In this document: positions 12,856 through 22,298 of the stretch, in pieces
How the letters are laid out: each line of letters opens with the position of its first letter
How positions within the stretch are numbered: the stretch's first letter is position 1
Source: a virus
Strand: one strand, 5' to 3'
Length of the DNA stretch: 24,314 nucleotides
Virus record (IMG/VR): IMGVR_UViG_3300030107_007304
Span: 1 to 24,314 of that record
Program-made: the position numbers and the translations under genes
The notes under the pieces: generated by a model
What the model saw: the letters and a program-made list of their open reading frames with translations, nothing else
Told to the model about the DNA's origin: nothing
The model's database searches: none

Positions 12856-13128
12856 ATGGAAGATGACTTTGAAATGGAAATGGAAGGCGGCAGTGAGGAT
12901 CACGAGTACGCCATGGACTTGATCAGAAACTTGGTGAAGGTCAGCAAAGAAGAGCTAGACCCACGCATTCTGTTTGAAGTCATGATGGTTTATTCACTGG
13001 GTTGGAACTTAGCTCATGGTGATCATGAACTTATGACCAAGCTATTGCCAAATATATTGGAGAGCATCAATGATGGCTCTTACACCGATGTGGCAGAAAT
13101 CATGGAGGACGAAAGGATATGTCATTAG
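12856..13128 (+). CDS. Hypothetical acidic protein after the array, 90 aa
   Basis: A very acidic N-terminus (EDDFEMEMEGGSEDHE) is followed by a helical region (AMDLIRNLVKVSKEELDPRILFEVMMVY). Either GTG at 12847 or ATG at 12856 could start it; ATG is preferred, with AAGAGTGA upstream, but neither site is strong. It begins 20 bases after the last decayed array unit and overlaps the next small gene. Function unknown. Its place beside the array makes it a candidate partner of the Tas system, though it may simply be the next gene of the operon. Confidence 0.6.
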   Translation: MEDDFEMEMEGGSEDHEYAMDLIRNLVKVSKEELDPRILFEVMMVYSLGWNLAHGDHELMTKLLPNILESINDGSYTDVAEIMEDERICH

Positions 13129-13295
13129 CAACAGAAGACTCATCTAAGTTCAAAGAACGTAAGCGTGCCGTGCTGCGGTGCATTTATAAATCACCAGAGG
13201 ACAGTTGGGCCAAAGAATATTGGCGCAACACCTATCGCAAACTCATGGAAGAAAGAAGAAATGGAGCTCAGGTACTATCAGCGCGAAGCCGTTGA
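13119..13295 (+). CDS. Hypothetical small basic protein, 58 aa
   Basis: A short gene that length cut-offs would miss. GAAAGGAT lies directly before the ATG and the start overlaps the previous stop by 10 bases. The product is basic and helical (KFKERKRAVLRCIYKSPED, then KEYWRNTYRKLMEERR). It overlaps the start of the helicase gene (13261) in another frame by 35 bases, which suggests coupled translation. Function unknown. Confidence 0.55.
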   Translation: MSLATEDSSKFKERKRAVLRCIYKSPEDSWAKEYWRNTYRKLMEERRNGAQVLSARSR

Positions 13296-14955
13296 TGCGG
13301 CAGTCCATTGGTTCAACACTCAAGACACGCATCCACTCATCGTTCTACCTACAGGGGCTGGCAAGACTGTTGTCTTTGCCACCCTAATCAAGGAGATCTT
13401 TGAGCGAGAGCCCGACTGCAGGATTCTGATCCTAGCTCACCGGCAAGAACTGGTCAGCCAGGCTGAAGACAAACTCAAGAAGGTATGGCCATGTGCGCCG
13501 TCAGGCATTCTGGCTGCGGGATTGAACCAATACGAAGTCGATGGGCGCATCGTCATTGCCAGTCGAGATACCCTGGCAACACCAAGCAGGCTTGATACCT
13601 CTGGTGATTTTGACTACATCATCGTGGATGAAGCGCACCATGTGGCGCCAGACCCAAACACTCGATATCGCAAGATCTTTGATCACTTTGAGTCCTCCAT
13701 CTGGAGAACGCCACGCATACTGGGAGTCACCGCTACACCCTATCGCATGGGCCAGGGCTTCATATACGGCCTTGAGGAGCACTTCTTTGCAGGGGTTGCC
13801 TACCGTGTGGGTATACCTGAAATGATCCGAGAGGGCTTCCTCTGCCGTCTGTCGGCCTTCAAGGTAAACGATGAGGCTGTAATCGATGCATCAACTGCAC
13901 GGGTCAAGTTCAAAGGTGGTGACTATCGTGAATCAGACATTGAGAAGCTGGCTATGGAGGATCAAACCATGTTCGCCATCATCGATGACTGGGTTGAGAA
14001 GGCGTATACCAAAGGCCGATTAAGTACGGTCTTCTTTTGTGTGACTGTAGCTCATGCCGAAAAGATGTGCCTGTACCTGCGCCAAGCTGGTGTAGAGGCT
14101 GAAGTTGTGACCGGCGAGACACCAAAGGCTCGACGCGAAGATGTGCTAGAACGCTTTGAGAATGGTCAGATCAACGCGCTGTGCAACGTGTCTGTCTTGA
14201 CTGAAGGCTGGGATGCACCACGCACAGACTGCATCGCACTGCTGCGTCCCACCAAGTCGCTTGGCCTGTATGTGCAGATCTGTGGTCGAGGCATGCGAAC
14301 CTGGGGCGACAAGAAAGACTGCATGCTGCTGGACTATGGCGAGAACATGGATCGGCACGGCTGCATAGACACCGCCCGCCCATCAGTTCCAAGCAAAGAA
14401 GACAAAGAGAAAGAGCCTAAGATATGGATATGCGACTCATGCGTGGCGGTCAACGACATAGATCGTGATACATGCATTGAGTGCGGTGCTTTGAAGCCAG
14501 TGCTTGCAAAAAAAGAAGATGATTTAGTATTCATCGATGGTTTTTCGCCCGGATATAACGAGCGTGAAGCGGCTTCTACAAGACAGGCTGCAGAAGGTCA
14601 GGTGTTATCTGATGAGCTTGAAGACCCAGTAGAAAGGCACGAGCGAATCAAGAACGTAGAGTGGGTTTCAGCTGAGTTAAAAACATCAAAGAATGGCAAC
14701 GACTATCTCAATGTCATGTTCTCAAGTCCCGGCGACTACTGGCCACAGAGCATGCCGCTGATGATCGGCATGAGAGGCAAGGCTGGCATGATGGCAGAGA
14801 AAAAGTGGCGGTCACTGACCAACAACTATTGGTGCCCCAGCACCATCGAGCAGGCTTTGGTTGAAGTCAACCACAACGGAGCCATGCAACACATCAAACA
14901 AATCACTGTAAGAAAAGAGGGTAAGTACTGGAATGTCGTTAGCGTCCATTTTTGA
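13261..14955 (+). CDS. Superfamily 2 DEAH helicase with zinc ribbon
   Basis: A 564-residue helicase. Motif I is LPTGAGKT (29-36), motif II DEAH (123-126), motif III TATP (157-160), and the second domain carries SVLTEGWDAPRTD (311-323) and QICGRGMR (339-346). This matches the UvsW/RecG-like and type I restriction-like SF2 helicases of phages. A zinc ribbon follows (C391, C394, C405, C408). The C-terminal 150 residues are an extra domain of unknown role. The upstream extension to 13165 is rejected because it lies in the small gene before it and lacks a binding site. It overlaps the nuclease gene by 23 bases, so the two proteins probably work together in DNA processing. Confidence 0.85.
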   Translation: MELRYYQREAVDAAVHWFNTQDTHPLIVLPTGAGKTVVFATLIKEIFEREPDCRILILAHRQELVSQAEDKLKKVWPCAPSGILAAGLNQYEVDGRIVIASRDTLATPSRLDTSGDFDYIIVDEAHHVAPDPNTRYRKIFDHFESSIWRTPRILGVTATPYRMGQGFIYGLEEHFFAGVAYRVGIPEMIREGFLCRLSAFKVNDEAVIDASTARVKFKGGDYRESDIEKLAMEDQTMFAIIDDWVEKAYTKGRLSTVFFCVTVAHAEKMCLYLRQAGVEAEVVTGETPKARREDVLERFENGQINALCNVSVLTEGWDAPRTDCIALLRPTKSLGLYVQICGRGMRTWGDKKDCMLLDYGENMDRHGCIDTARPSVPSKEDKEKEPKIWICDSCVAVNDIDRDTCIECGALKPVLAKKEDDLVFIDGFSPGYNEREAASTRQAAEGQVLSDELEDPVERHERIKNVEWVSAELKTSKNGNDYLNVMFSSPGDYWPQSMPLMIGMRGKAGMMAEKKWRSLTNNYWCPSTIEQALVEVNHNGAMQHIKQITVRKEGKYWNVVSVHF

Positions 14956-16024
14956 TCGGATCGATAAACAACTAGCGGAGAAAGAAAACCGCTTTCGTGG
15001 CCACCTGGGCTTCAGCGGCATCGGTGATGACGATGAGTACAAACTGTGGATGGGCTTTCGCTGGTGTCTACCGGCAAGCTTTAGCGGCAGGATGCTGCGG
15101 CTGTTTGATCTAGGCAACCGCATCGAGGACCAGGTGGTTGAGAACATACGCGATACCGATGTGGTGTCTATCGCCTCGCATGACAAGGACGGCAACCAGT
15201 TTCGTGCATCGTTCTTTGGCGGGCACTTCGCAGGCTCTTGTGACGGCCTTCTCAAAGGCATATTCCCGCCGCCTAGTGAAGAGGTCATCTTGCTACTAGA
15301 GGTCAAGAGTGCCAACGACAAACGGTTCAAAGAGCTTGTGAAGCTGCAGAGCTACGAAGAATGGAGTGAAACCTATCGATGGCAGATCCATGCCTACATG
15401 GGTGCTCTTGGGTTAGGGTTGTGCATGGTTGTGGTGGTCAATAAGAACACCAGTGAGGTTTATGAAGAGATTATCGACTTCAACCCACACGTTTGGGACA
15501 AGGCGCAAGCTAGAGCTTGGCGCATCATTACTAGTAACGCACCCGATAAGAACACGCGCATGTCAGAAAAGGACTGGCGCATGAAGAACGAGTCGGAGTT
15601 GTATCGCAACATCTACTTTGGTCGCCGCCTGCCTGAGTCGGTCAACTGCAGGAACTGCAAGAACGTGAAGCCACTGACTGAATCAAACGGCGCCGTGTGG
15701 TTTTGTAGTCGAAGCAAGAGATCAATACCGCTTGAAGAGCAGAAGCTTGGCTGCAAAGACCACTTGTGGATACCAGAACTTGTGAACGCAAACCATCTGC
15801 CAGGCAAAAGCACGGAAGATTCTGTGGCCTATCAGGTTGGGATCATGGAGTTCTACAACTCAACGTCTGAGGTGACGGGTGAGTATCACTACAGCAGCAC
15901 AGAGATGCGTGAGTTATCTAAGGCAGACTTTGAAGCTGGCTTGATGATGACCGGCGAGAGTGTGAGGCGTGAATTCCCTGGCAGTTATCTTGAGAACGTT
16001 GACGAGCGTAAGATGCCGTTCTAG
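14933..16024 (+). CDS. PD-(D/E)XK exonuclease, Cas4/YqaJ-like
   Basis: A 363-residue nuclease. Catalytic residues are D104 (GSCDGLL), E123 and K125 (LLEVKSA) and Q151 (YRWQIHAY), the standard order of the PD-(D/E)XK fold. Cysteines 239, 242, 258 and 274 (VNCRNCK, WFCSR, LGCKDH) could hold a metal ion or an iron-sulfur cluster as in Cas4 and AddB. It is translated from inside the helicase gene end. With the helicase it may form an end-resection pair for recombination or host DNA breakdown. Its 3' end overlaps the DUF1064 gene on the other strand by four bases. Confidence 0.8.
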   Translation: MSLASIFDRIDKQLAEKENRFRGHLGFSGIGDDDEYKLWMGFRWCLPASFSGRMLRLFDLGNRIEDQVVENIRDTDVVSIASHDKDGNQFRASFFGGHFAGSCDGLLKGIFPPPSEEVILLLEVKSANDKRFKELVKLQSYEEWSETYRWQIHAYMGALGLGLCMVVVVNKNTSEVYEEIIDFNPHVWDKAQARAWRIITSNAPDKNTRMSEKDWRMKNESELYRNIYFGRRLPESVNCRNCKNVKPLTESNGAVWFCSRSKRSIPLEEQKLGCKDHLWIPELVNANHLPGKSTEDSVAYQVGIMEFYNSTSEVTGEYHYSSTEMRELSKADFEAGLMMTGESVRREFPGSYLENVDERKMPF

Positions 16025-16386
16025 GCCCACTCTCGTGGGTCTTTGACGATCAGTATCTTGAGGCCGGGGTAGAGGGCTTCGACAAGCTTCTTCTTGAGGG
16101 TGAATACCTGAGTGATGATGCCCTTGGTGTCCTCTACTACTACCTCGCCATCGCGCTTGTAACGAAAGTCCGCAACGTATGAACAGATCTTTTTGTCTTC
16201 ACCTTCTACGGTGATCACGCATGGGAAGTCCACCTGAACTTCAAGATCAGTGATCTCACCAGCTTCTTCATGACGCTTGAGTATCTTGTATCGAGCAGCC
16301 TCAAGCTTGGAGTCAAACACGATCCCATCGTATTCAACCTTCTTTGCAAAGTACTTGTTCTTCTTCGGGGCTCGTTTGGGAATCAC
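16021..16386 (-). CDS. DUF1064 phage endonuclease-like protein
   Basis: A 121-residue protein matching DUF1064: the opening NKYFAKKVEYDGIVFDSKLE (10-29), YVADFRYKRDG (70-80), then VVVEDTKG (82-89) and FTLKKKLVEALYPGLKI. The family is predicted to be a PD-(D/E)XK-type or VSR-like endonuclease; E29, D72, D86 and K88 are candidate active-site residues. The GTG start at 16386 lies one base after the stop of the large gene upstream, implying coupling. It stands last in the late operon, perhaps for DNA processing before packaging. Confidence 0.75.
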   Translation of the reverse strand: MIPKRAPKKNKYFAKKVEYDGIVFDSKLEAARYKILKRHEEAGEITDLEVQVDFPCVITVEGEDKKICSYVADFRYKRDGEVVVEDTKGIITQVFTLKKKLVEALYPGLKILIVKDPREWA

Positions 16387-16387
16387 G

Positions 16388-19300
16388 TTAGCTTCCGCCT
16401 AGTAGTTTCTCTTCTTCTTGTTGGCGTAAAAATTGTGCCGCCCTTTGAAACAAACTGAGATCTTGAGGCGCAGATGGTGGCGTAGGCGCTGTGCTAGGCT
16501 GTGCAGGCGCTGTTTGAGGCGCAGGCTGTGGTGGTGGTGCAGGTTGAGCAGCAGCCTCTTGTGCGGCTTGTGCTTCGGCTCTAGCTTCTGGCCTGAAAAG
16601 TTTGCCTTGAAAGCTCTGCCTGGCTTCAGACATGGCACCAAAGTCGAATGGGTTCGACAGTTTGTCCTCGTTACTCTGCATGGCAAAAGATATTGTTTCT
16701 GCGCTCGGAAAGAATGCGTTGAACCTACCGGCCAAAAGAAAATTAATTTGCGGCACCTTGGCCCTTTTTAATGGCCTAACAATCTCAGACGTAGAAAGGC
16801 CAAGAGTTTTTGCATCTTCAATCGCCATGTTCAGGTCGCGCAGCGCCTTGAAGCGTTGTTCATTTGCCGTGATGTAAGCCTTCGTAAGATCCTCTGCGTC
16901 TGCTTTGCCGCTAGTCTTAGCTATCTGGTTAAAAATACCAGCAGCATCTCTAACTTGTCTTCCAGCTTCATAGCCACGATACATCAACGTAGTTCCAACT
17001 CTGGGCTTTATTGATTTTAGTCCGGTCAAGGCTTCAACAAATTCACCTGCAGGGTCAATCCTGATGCCTGATCTCTTCACCACATCCTCTTGATCAATGG
17101 CACCTGCAGCCAATCCAAGGGCTTTTGGAAAATCCTTGGCAGTTGCGGTAAATCCGAGAGGTAAATCTGATGTAACTGTGGCCTTTAGCTCAAACGGCAA
17201 AGCGCCAGGCGATAAACCTTCAGCGATATGAGCTAACTGCTTGCCCACTTTAACGTCAAACGGATCGTTTTCATTGTAAACAGGACTGCCAAACCGAGTT
17301 CTATTTCTTGTGAGGTCTAACATTTTTTCAGTGAGTATCGACTCGCTCAAAAACGGAGAGAAGAACTCTCTTGCGCTTTCACTAGCTGCATCTAAAGCAA
17401 TTTGATTGAGCTCTTTTTCTGATGTTATGCCATTGTTAACTGCGTTAAAGATAGCTCTGCCAGAACGAGTTAAGTAGTCGTATGGATTCGTGTAAGAGAA
17501 GTTATACAGGTCTGTGATGTTTCCATCTTTATCTGTTGCAAGAGGGATCAGCATCGCGTTGCGCTCCCAGTCTTGCGCAAATGAACGTTTGTAAGCGTTC
17601 ACTTGTTCCATATCGCTTCCAGTTAAGGCAAGACCGCCTGCCAATAGCCCACCATACAGCCCGCCGTCAACAGTCAGAGAGCCAAGTAATCTACGCATGC
17701 CGATTGATCTAATTGCAGCAGACTCGTTGCCAAGTTCCTTCATGGCTCTTCCGTACACAGCCCCACTGGTTCTGATAATTTCAGCTGGAAAAGCGATGAA
17801 GTTACCAACTGGCAACCTTCTTAGAGCTTGAATCGCTTCAGGGACGCGAGCGTAGTTAGGAACCGTGTCTTTTACGATAGACGCTGCCTCTCGCTTTAGA
17901 AACTTTTGAAGATCATCACCTGTTAAATCAGCAACAGACTTGTTGCTTCTTCTCAACATCAAAAGGTTTTCAACATCTGTTACGGGTATGTTACTTGCGC
18001 CTTTTTTGAAAGCGTCCATGAGCCTGCCAAGCTCCATCTCGTAGCTATAAATCTTCCAGATATCGTCTGATCCCTGGTAAAGCTTGCCTGCAAAAGTGTT
18101 TTGTATGTTTGCAGCCCTTTCGACCAACTCTCTCTTAAAAACCCCTTGCTTTGCACTAAGCGCGTCCTTGAATAGGTTTTCAAACTCACCAATCTTTGCG
18201 TTAGTGTTAACAATTCCAAGTTCTATCAGATCATCATAATAAGCGTCGATGTCTCCTTTTTTGATATTTACCTTGTCATCAACTCGATTAACAACTCTTC
18301 CTGATCTTTCAATCTTTTTAGCCAGATCATCAGATGCGCTACCCGCAGGCAGATCAACAAGTCGTTGGCCTATCTGACTAAATACTGTTTGAGCGGAGTC
18401 AACTAGGTTTTCTGCATTGCCAAAGTTTCCATTCTTCAAGGCGAAGAAAGATGCTGTGGTGGCATTCCTTATCTGAGTGATTGGACTTAGCACCGTCTTT
18501 GCTACTTGAGAAAAGCCTTTTGCTGCAAGAAATGTAGCCCAAATCTTGTTGGTATCTGCGCTTAAAAACTGTGTAGGAACATCTTCTATGGCGCGAAGAT
18601 AGTCTTCTTTAACAAACTTACCAGCTAACGCTCCGTACTTAGCTATAGCTTCCTCAGTTACCTCTGCGTTAAACAAAGCGCCTTCCATGCCAACTCTTTT
18701 GTATTGAAGTTGCTCTTCAACAGACAAATTTGAAGGTATCTCGTCAAAGATGAATCTGCCCTGAGGTGGCAATGTTTGATTGTATGCGTTCAAGTTTTCA
18801 AAGTACTTTGATTTTGTGATGGTCTTTGTTATCCCATCAATTGTCTCTACAGCCCTTGCTCTAAGACCAAGTCTTTGTTCTTCTACTGAACGTTTCCTGA
18901 TAACTTCTGTGCCAAACGTTCCATCTGCTCTTTTGACTCTACCAAGCACATCAGCAGCACCAGAATACTCACCTAAGAAGTCTCGCACAGCGGGCAAGCT
19001 ATCAAGTTGTCTGCCCTTTAATATTTTTCTGTTAATCGCTTTCAGCGTGTCTTCTGAAAACTGATCTTTAGGGGTCATCTTGGCGTTGTTGAAAGAGACT
19101 TTGTTTCGCAGTTGAAGCAAAGCTCCTTGAGCCTCTCTGTCGGACATGATTTCGCCCGGATTTTGAGCGTTGTAGATGTTCTTTATCTCGTCAAGTGCTG
19201 CGTTCTCTTGAGCAATAGTTGGCTTGTATTCAGAGTTATCTTTGAGGGTTCTATACATCCTGGTTGCATAGAATCCTTTGTTGTCATCAATTGCAGAAGT

Positions 19301-20536
19301 TATTTCTTTTGACATGCTTTCACTGAGGAATTTGTCTTCTCGGATTGTTTTTGAAAGATTATCTATTTGCTTTCTAAACCCGTCTGCTGCTTGAAATAAA
19401 CTTAAAGATCGCTCTCCTCCGAACAAAGTTTTGGCACCTTTAAGCTTTTCATCTAAAGCCAAAAGAGCTTGCCTGCCATCCTCTCTCACAGTGGCTCTAG
19501 GCATAAATCCCGGCGTTCCCTTGACTCCTATGTCTTCGGCAAACATGTAATTGTTTAGTGAGTTAAGTATTAGTCGCTCATTTGTTTCGTTTAGATCTCC
19601 AGTTCTTTTTAGCTGTTTGAGAGCGTTATCAACCTGCTCCATGCTTTGTCTAGCACGTTGATTTTGAGCACTGATTTGTTGTGTTCTTAGTGCTTGTATT
19701 TGACGAGATAAAACGTCAGGCATACGGCCTTGAAAGGTTAAATACCTAGTCGCAAGCTTGCTTGCTTTGGCCATGTTTCTCTCTAGAAACGTGGGATCTT
19801 CTATGTCTGCCTTAACGCCTACGTTGCTCAAAATGCTGTCAGGGTCTTTGATTGCTTGTGCAGTTCTCTTAACAACATCTGTGCTTGCGACTGCATCAAC
19901 GCCTTTGCCAAAAACAGGGGCGGCAACTTTGATAGCACGAGGTACTCCAAGCACTATAGTTGCTCCTTCAGCAGCAACCTTCAGCCTGTTACCAAGCTCC
20001 GCAGCCGCTCTCTCAGCGCCTTCAAGCTCAGCAGTATCGATCCGCTTGGTGGGTCCACCATCAAAGAAGTCGCCAAGAGTTTCAACGTCAGGAGTGGTTG
20101 CTGCAACATCTGCAGCAGCAAAAGCACTAACTTGCCCAGCACGCCCTAGTTTGGCTGCTTTTGCAGCCTTTGCAGCAAAGCCACCAGGCACAGCAAACTG
20201 TGTGATGAACTTAGCAACTTCACCTAATGTGGTGGATGTAGTTGGTTTGTATTGACCAAAAAACTCTCTGACCGTTGCGGCTTTGCTTTCATCTGCGTCA
20301 GTGGTGTAGTCAATCAACTCTGCCGGGAGTGAAGCTATTCCTTCTGCAGCACCGACAAGACCGGCCCCTATTCCTCGACCAATATCACCAAGCGCAGAAA
20401 TATCTTCTTCGCCCAGCTGTGCGCCACGTTCAGTAATAGGATTGTCTTTGGCCCAACTAGCTGCAGCGTTTTTTGCAGCTTCAACATCATCAGTAGGAAT
20501 ATCAATGCTTCTTCCATCAGGGAGGCGAACTATCAT
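16388..20536 (-). CDS. Large virion-associated protein, probable DNA ejection/internal protein, 1382 aa
   Basis: One of the largest genes of this phage type. The N-terminus (MIVRLPDGRSIDIPTDDVEA) is a short motif seen on large phage virion proteins. Residues 50-75 form a glycine/alanine-rich hydrophobic segment (IGRGIGAGLVGAAEGIASLP) that might insert into membranes. The middle is long and helical, with another glycine-rich segment near residue 970 (GLYGGLLAGGLALTG). The tail before the last 35 residues is alanine/proline/glutamine-rich. These properties fit internal virion or ejection proteins of podovirus-like phages, but no catalytic motif was found. It starts one base after the stop of the previous gene. 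Confidence 0.55.
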   Translation of the reverse strand: MIVRLPDGRSIDIPTDDVEAAKNAAASWAKDNPITERGAQLGEEDISALGDIGRGIGAGLVGAAEGIASLPAELIDYTTDADESKAATVREFFGQYKPTTSTTLGEVAKFITQFAVPGGFAAKAAKAAKLGRAGQVSAFAAADVAATTPDVETLGDFFDGGPTKRIDTAELEGAERAAAELGNRLKVAAEGATIVLGVPRAIKVAAPVFGKGVDAVASTDVVKRTAQAIKDPDSILSNVGVKADIEDPTFLERNMAKASKLATRYLTFQGRMPDVLSRQIQALRTQQISAQNQRARQSMEQVDNALKQLKRTGDLNETNERLILNSLNNYMFAEDIGVKGTPGFMPRATVREDGRQALLALDEKLKGAKTLFGGERSLSLFQAADGFRKQIDNLSKTIREDKFLSESMSKEITSAIDDNKGFYATRMYRTLKDNSEYKPTIAQENAALDEIKNIYNAQNPGEIMSDREAQGALLQLRNKVSFNNAKMTPKDQFSEDTLKAINRKILKGRQLDSLPAVRDFLGEYSGAADVLGRVKRADGTFGTEVIRKRSVEEQRLGLRARAVETIDGITKTITKSKYFENLNAYNQTLPPQGRFIFDEIPSNLSVEEQLQYKRVGMEGALFNAEVTEEAIAKYGALAGKFVKEDYLRAIEDVPTQFLSADTNKIWATFLAAKGFSQVAKTVLSPITQIRNATTASFFALKNGNFGNAENLVDSAQTVFSQIGQRLVDLPAGSASDDLAKKIERSGRVVNRVDDKVNIKKGDIDAYYDDLIELGIVNTNAKIGEFENLFKDALSAKQGVFKRELVERAANIQNTFAGKLYQGSDDIWKIYSYEMELGRLMDAFKKGASNIPVTDVENLLMLRRSNKSVADLTGDDLQKFLKREAASIVKDTVPNYARVPEAIQALRRLPVGNFIAFPAEIIRTSGAVYGRAMKELGNESAAIRSIGMRRLLGSLTVDGGLYGGLLAGGLALTGSDMEQVNAYKRSFAQDWERNAMLIPLATDKDGNITDLYNFSYTNPYDYLTRSGRAIFNAVNNGITSEKELNQIALDAASESAREFFSPFLSESILTEKMLDLTRNRTRFGSPVYNENDPFDVKVGKQLAHIAEGLSPGALPFELKATVTSDLPLGFTATAKDFPKALGLAAGAIDQEDVVKRSGIRIDPAGEFVEALTGLKSIKPRVGTTLMYRGYEAGRQVRDAAGIFNQIAKTSGKADAEDLTKAYITANEQRFKALRDLNMAIEDAKTLGLSTSEIVRPLKRAKVPQINFLLAGRFNAFFPSAETISFAMQSNEDKLSNPFDFGAMSEARQSFQGKLFRPEARAEAQAAQEAAAQPAPPPQPAPQTAPAQPSTAPTPPSAPQDLSLFQRAAQFLRQQEEEKLLGGS

Positions 20537-20537
20537 T

Positions 20538-22298
20538 TTAACCCTGCCTTTGCTTGAGTTCCTCTTCAGACATTTTAACAGTGCCCTCGCTTGCGTCAGA
20601 CATTCCTGCTAAAGGTATTCCATATATATTTGCCGCCTCTTGCCTTGCCTCTGAAAGCAACTCTTGTTCTGATCTACCTGTGTTTTCTGGTTCTGATGAT
20701 TTTTTGGTGAAAAGACTTAAAACAGCGTCTTGATACCTTTCTATCAAATCGCTCTCAGTGTCCTTGCTCAACAACAAATTTAGTAACTCATCAACACTTG
20801 CTTCGGGTTTTTCTGCTTTTAACAACTTTAAGTTCTTCATCAACGCAGTTTCGTCATCATCTTCAAGAGATTTTCTTCGAGCTTCAAGCTGTTTGTATTC
20901 CTCTTTAGCTAAAACAAAATCGCTCAAAGCGTTACGAGGGACAAACCCTTCTGTTGGCTGTGCAGCTTTTGCTAAAGCATACTGGGTGGCAGGATCAGAG
21001 TAAAAATCACGCAGCCTTTCGTTAGCAGCATTAAACATCTCTCTAAATGTTTGCGGCGTTTTTTTATCTGTGCTCTCATCGCCACCAGTATCTTCATCAA
21101 CTTCGATGCTTAGATCAGTTGGAAAACCCTCTGCTCTTGCTTTCTCTACATCTGAAAGTCTTGATTTAGCATAATCAGTAAGCTCAGGTGCTTCAGGGGG
21201 CGTAGGCATCCCTGCTATGAATCCTGTTCCAGCGCCAGTTGCTCCTAGGGCAGCTGCTGTCCTTGGTCCAACCCCTCTTCTAGCCGCAGCCGCCATGCGG
21301 CCACCTATGGTTTGAGGAACAACCTCTGCAACATCAGATGCGGCATCAGCAGCTTTAGCGCCAACCGCTGCGACGTTATAAGAAGAGCCTGGCGATAATG
21401 AAACTTCCATAATATCACCGGCTTCTTCTGGAGTTAGTTTTTCATCGTCCAAAGCTTTTTGAATATCTTTGGTTACATCTTCGCCTTTTTCCGCTTTCTT
21501 AAAGATACGATTGAAGATTGCGCTTACAAACTTGCCAGCAGCGTATCCAGGTACAGAAGCTATGCCTCCAGCTGACATGTTGCGAGCCGCTCTACTACGA
21601 CCTCCTACTATCTCTGGCGTATCCTCCTGTTTCATCAGAGTTTCTATGCCTTCGGGAGATACGTCAGGAACAGGGGTAGGCATTTCTTGAGCCATCGCCT
21701 CCTCTCCCATCATAGCCATGGGAACTCCAGCACCCACTTGAACTTGTAAACCAGTAGCTGCGCGAGAAGATCCGCCACCCAACTTGCCAGGTATCGCTTC
21801 TTGAGCCTTAACTACTTTTTGAACTTGCTCAGCTGCTTTGTTTGCACTCACGCCCATTTTTAACAATCTCGCAGCGATTGCAGCAGGAGGAAAAGCCATG
21901 AGCCCTATGGTTGCGTAATCAATCGGGTCTTCAGGATCAAAGAAAAAATCTGTGACATCGCGAAGGTTCATGCCAGAACCTTCTTCAGTCTTCTCAAGTG
22001 TAAAGAAGTCATCTGATACAAGGTCGCCTTCCGCATACCCACGAATCGGCGCAATACCTGCCATGATGCCTCCACCCTCACGCATCTGTGGTGTTTGGAA
22101 CATGGGTCTGTTCATGATTTCGTTGTACATCATGCCACCTTGATTCATCGCGTTTGCTTCTGACAGCGCAATCGCTATCGCTTGCTTTGGATTTGTTACC
22201 TGTCTACCCGAACCGCCAGACTTAAGAGTTCCTTCCTTGAACTCTCCCATGACCTTGCTGATCTTTTTCTCACGCTTGCTTTTGCTCACGCTCCTCAA
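20538..22298 (-). CDS. DUF6496-containing virion-type protein, 586 aa
   Basis: The N-terminus (KISKVMGEFKEGTLKSG, then VTNPKQAIAIALSEA) matches the short DUF6496 domain as I know it, often found on phage structural proteins. After it come repeated glycine-rich motifs (GGGIMAGIAPIRGYAEG, GGIASVPGYAAGKFVS) and a long charged C-terminal half. The frame opens with TTG at 22298; GTG at 22289 is another choice and neither has a clearly spaced site. It overlaps the preceding gene by four bases. A structural or ejection role beside the 1382-residue protein is likely, the function unproven. Confidence 0.55.
   Translation of the reverse strand: MRSVSKSKREKKISKVMGEFKEGTLKSGGSGRQVTNPKQAIAIALSEANAMNQGGMMYNEIMNRPMFQTPQMREGGGIMAGIAPIRGYAEGDLVSDDFFTLEKTEEGSGMNLRDVTDFFFDPEDPIDYATIGLMAFPPAAIAARLLKMGVSANKAAEQVQKVVKAQEAIPGKLGGGSSRAATGLQVQVGAGVPMAMMGEEAMAQEMPTPVPDVSPEGIETLMKQEDTPEIVGGRSRAARNMSAGGIASVPGYAAGKFVSAIFNRIFKKAEKGEDVTKDIQKALDDEKLTPEEAGDIMEVSLSPGSSYNVAAVGAKAADAASDVAEVVPQTIGGRMAAAARRGVGPRTAAALGATGAGTGFIAGMPTPPEAPELTDYAKSRLSDVEKARAEGFPTDLSIEVDEDTGGDESTDKKTPQTFREMFNAANERLRDFYSDPATQYALAKAAQPTEGFVPRNALSDFVLAKEEYKQLEARRKSLEDDDETALMKNLKLLKAEKPEASVDELLNLLLSKDTESDLIERYQDAVLSLFTKKSSEPENTGRSEQELLSEARQEAANIYGIPLAGMSDASEGTVKMSEEELKQRQG

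Noticed and set aside
12411-12903. Minus-strand open frames of 69 and 116 codons across the array
   Set aside because: They arise because the 36-nt period keeps frame: the products are 12-residue repeats (ARLTSLVFSS type) dictated by the repeats, with no ribosome binding site.
14812-15330. Minus-strand 172-codon open frame
   Set aside because: It lies wholly opposite the helicase and nuclease genes, whose motifs are clear; serine-rich antisense composition.
19758-20255. Plus-strand 165-codon open frame
   Set aside because: Shadow of the large virion gene; its alanine/serine composition mirrors the alanine-rich coding strand.
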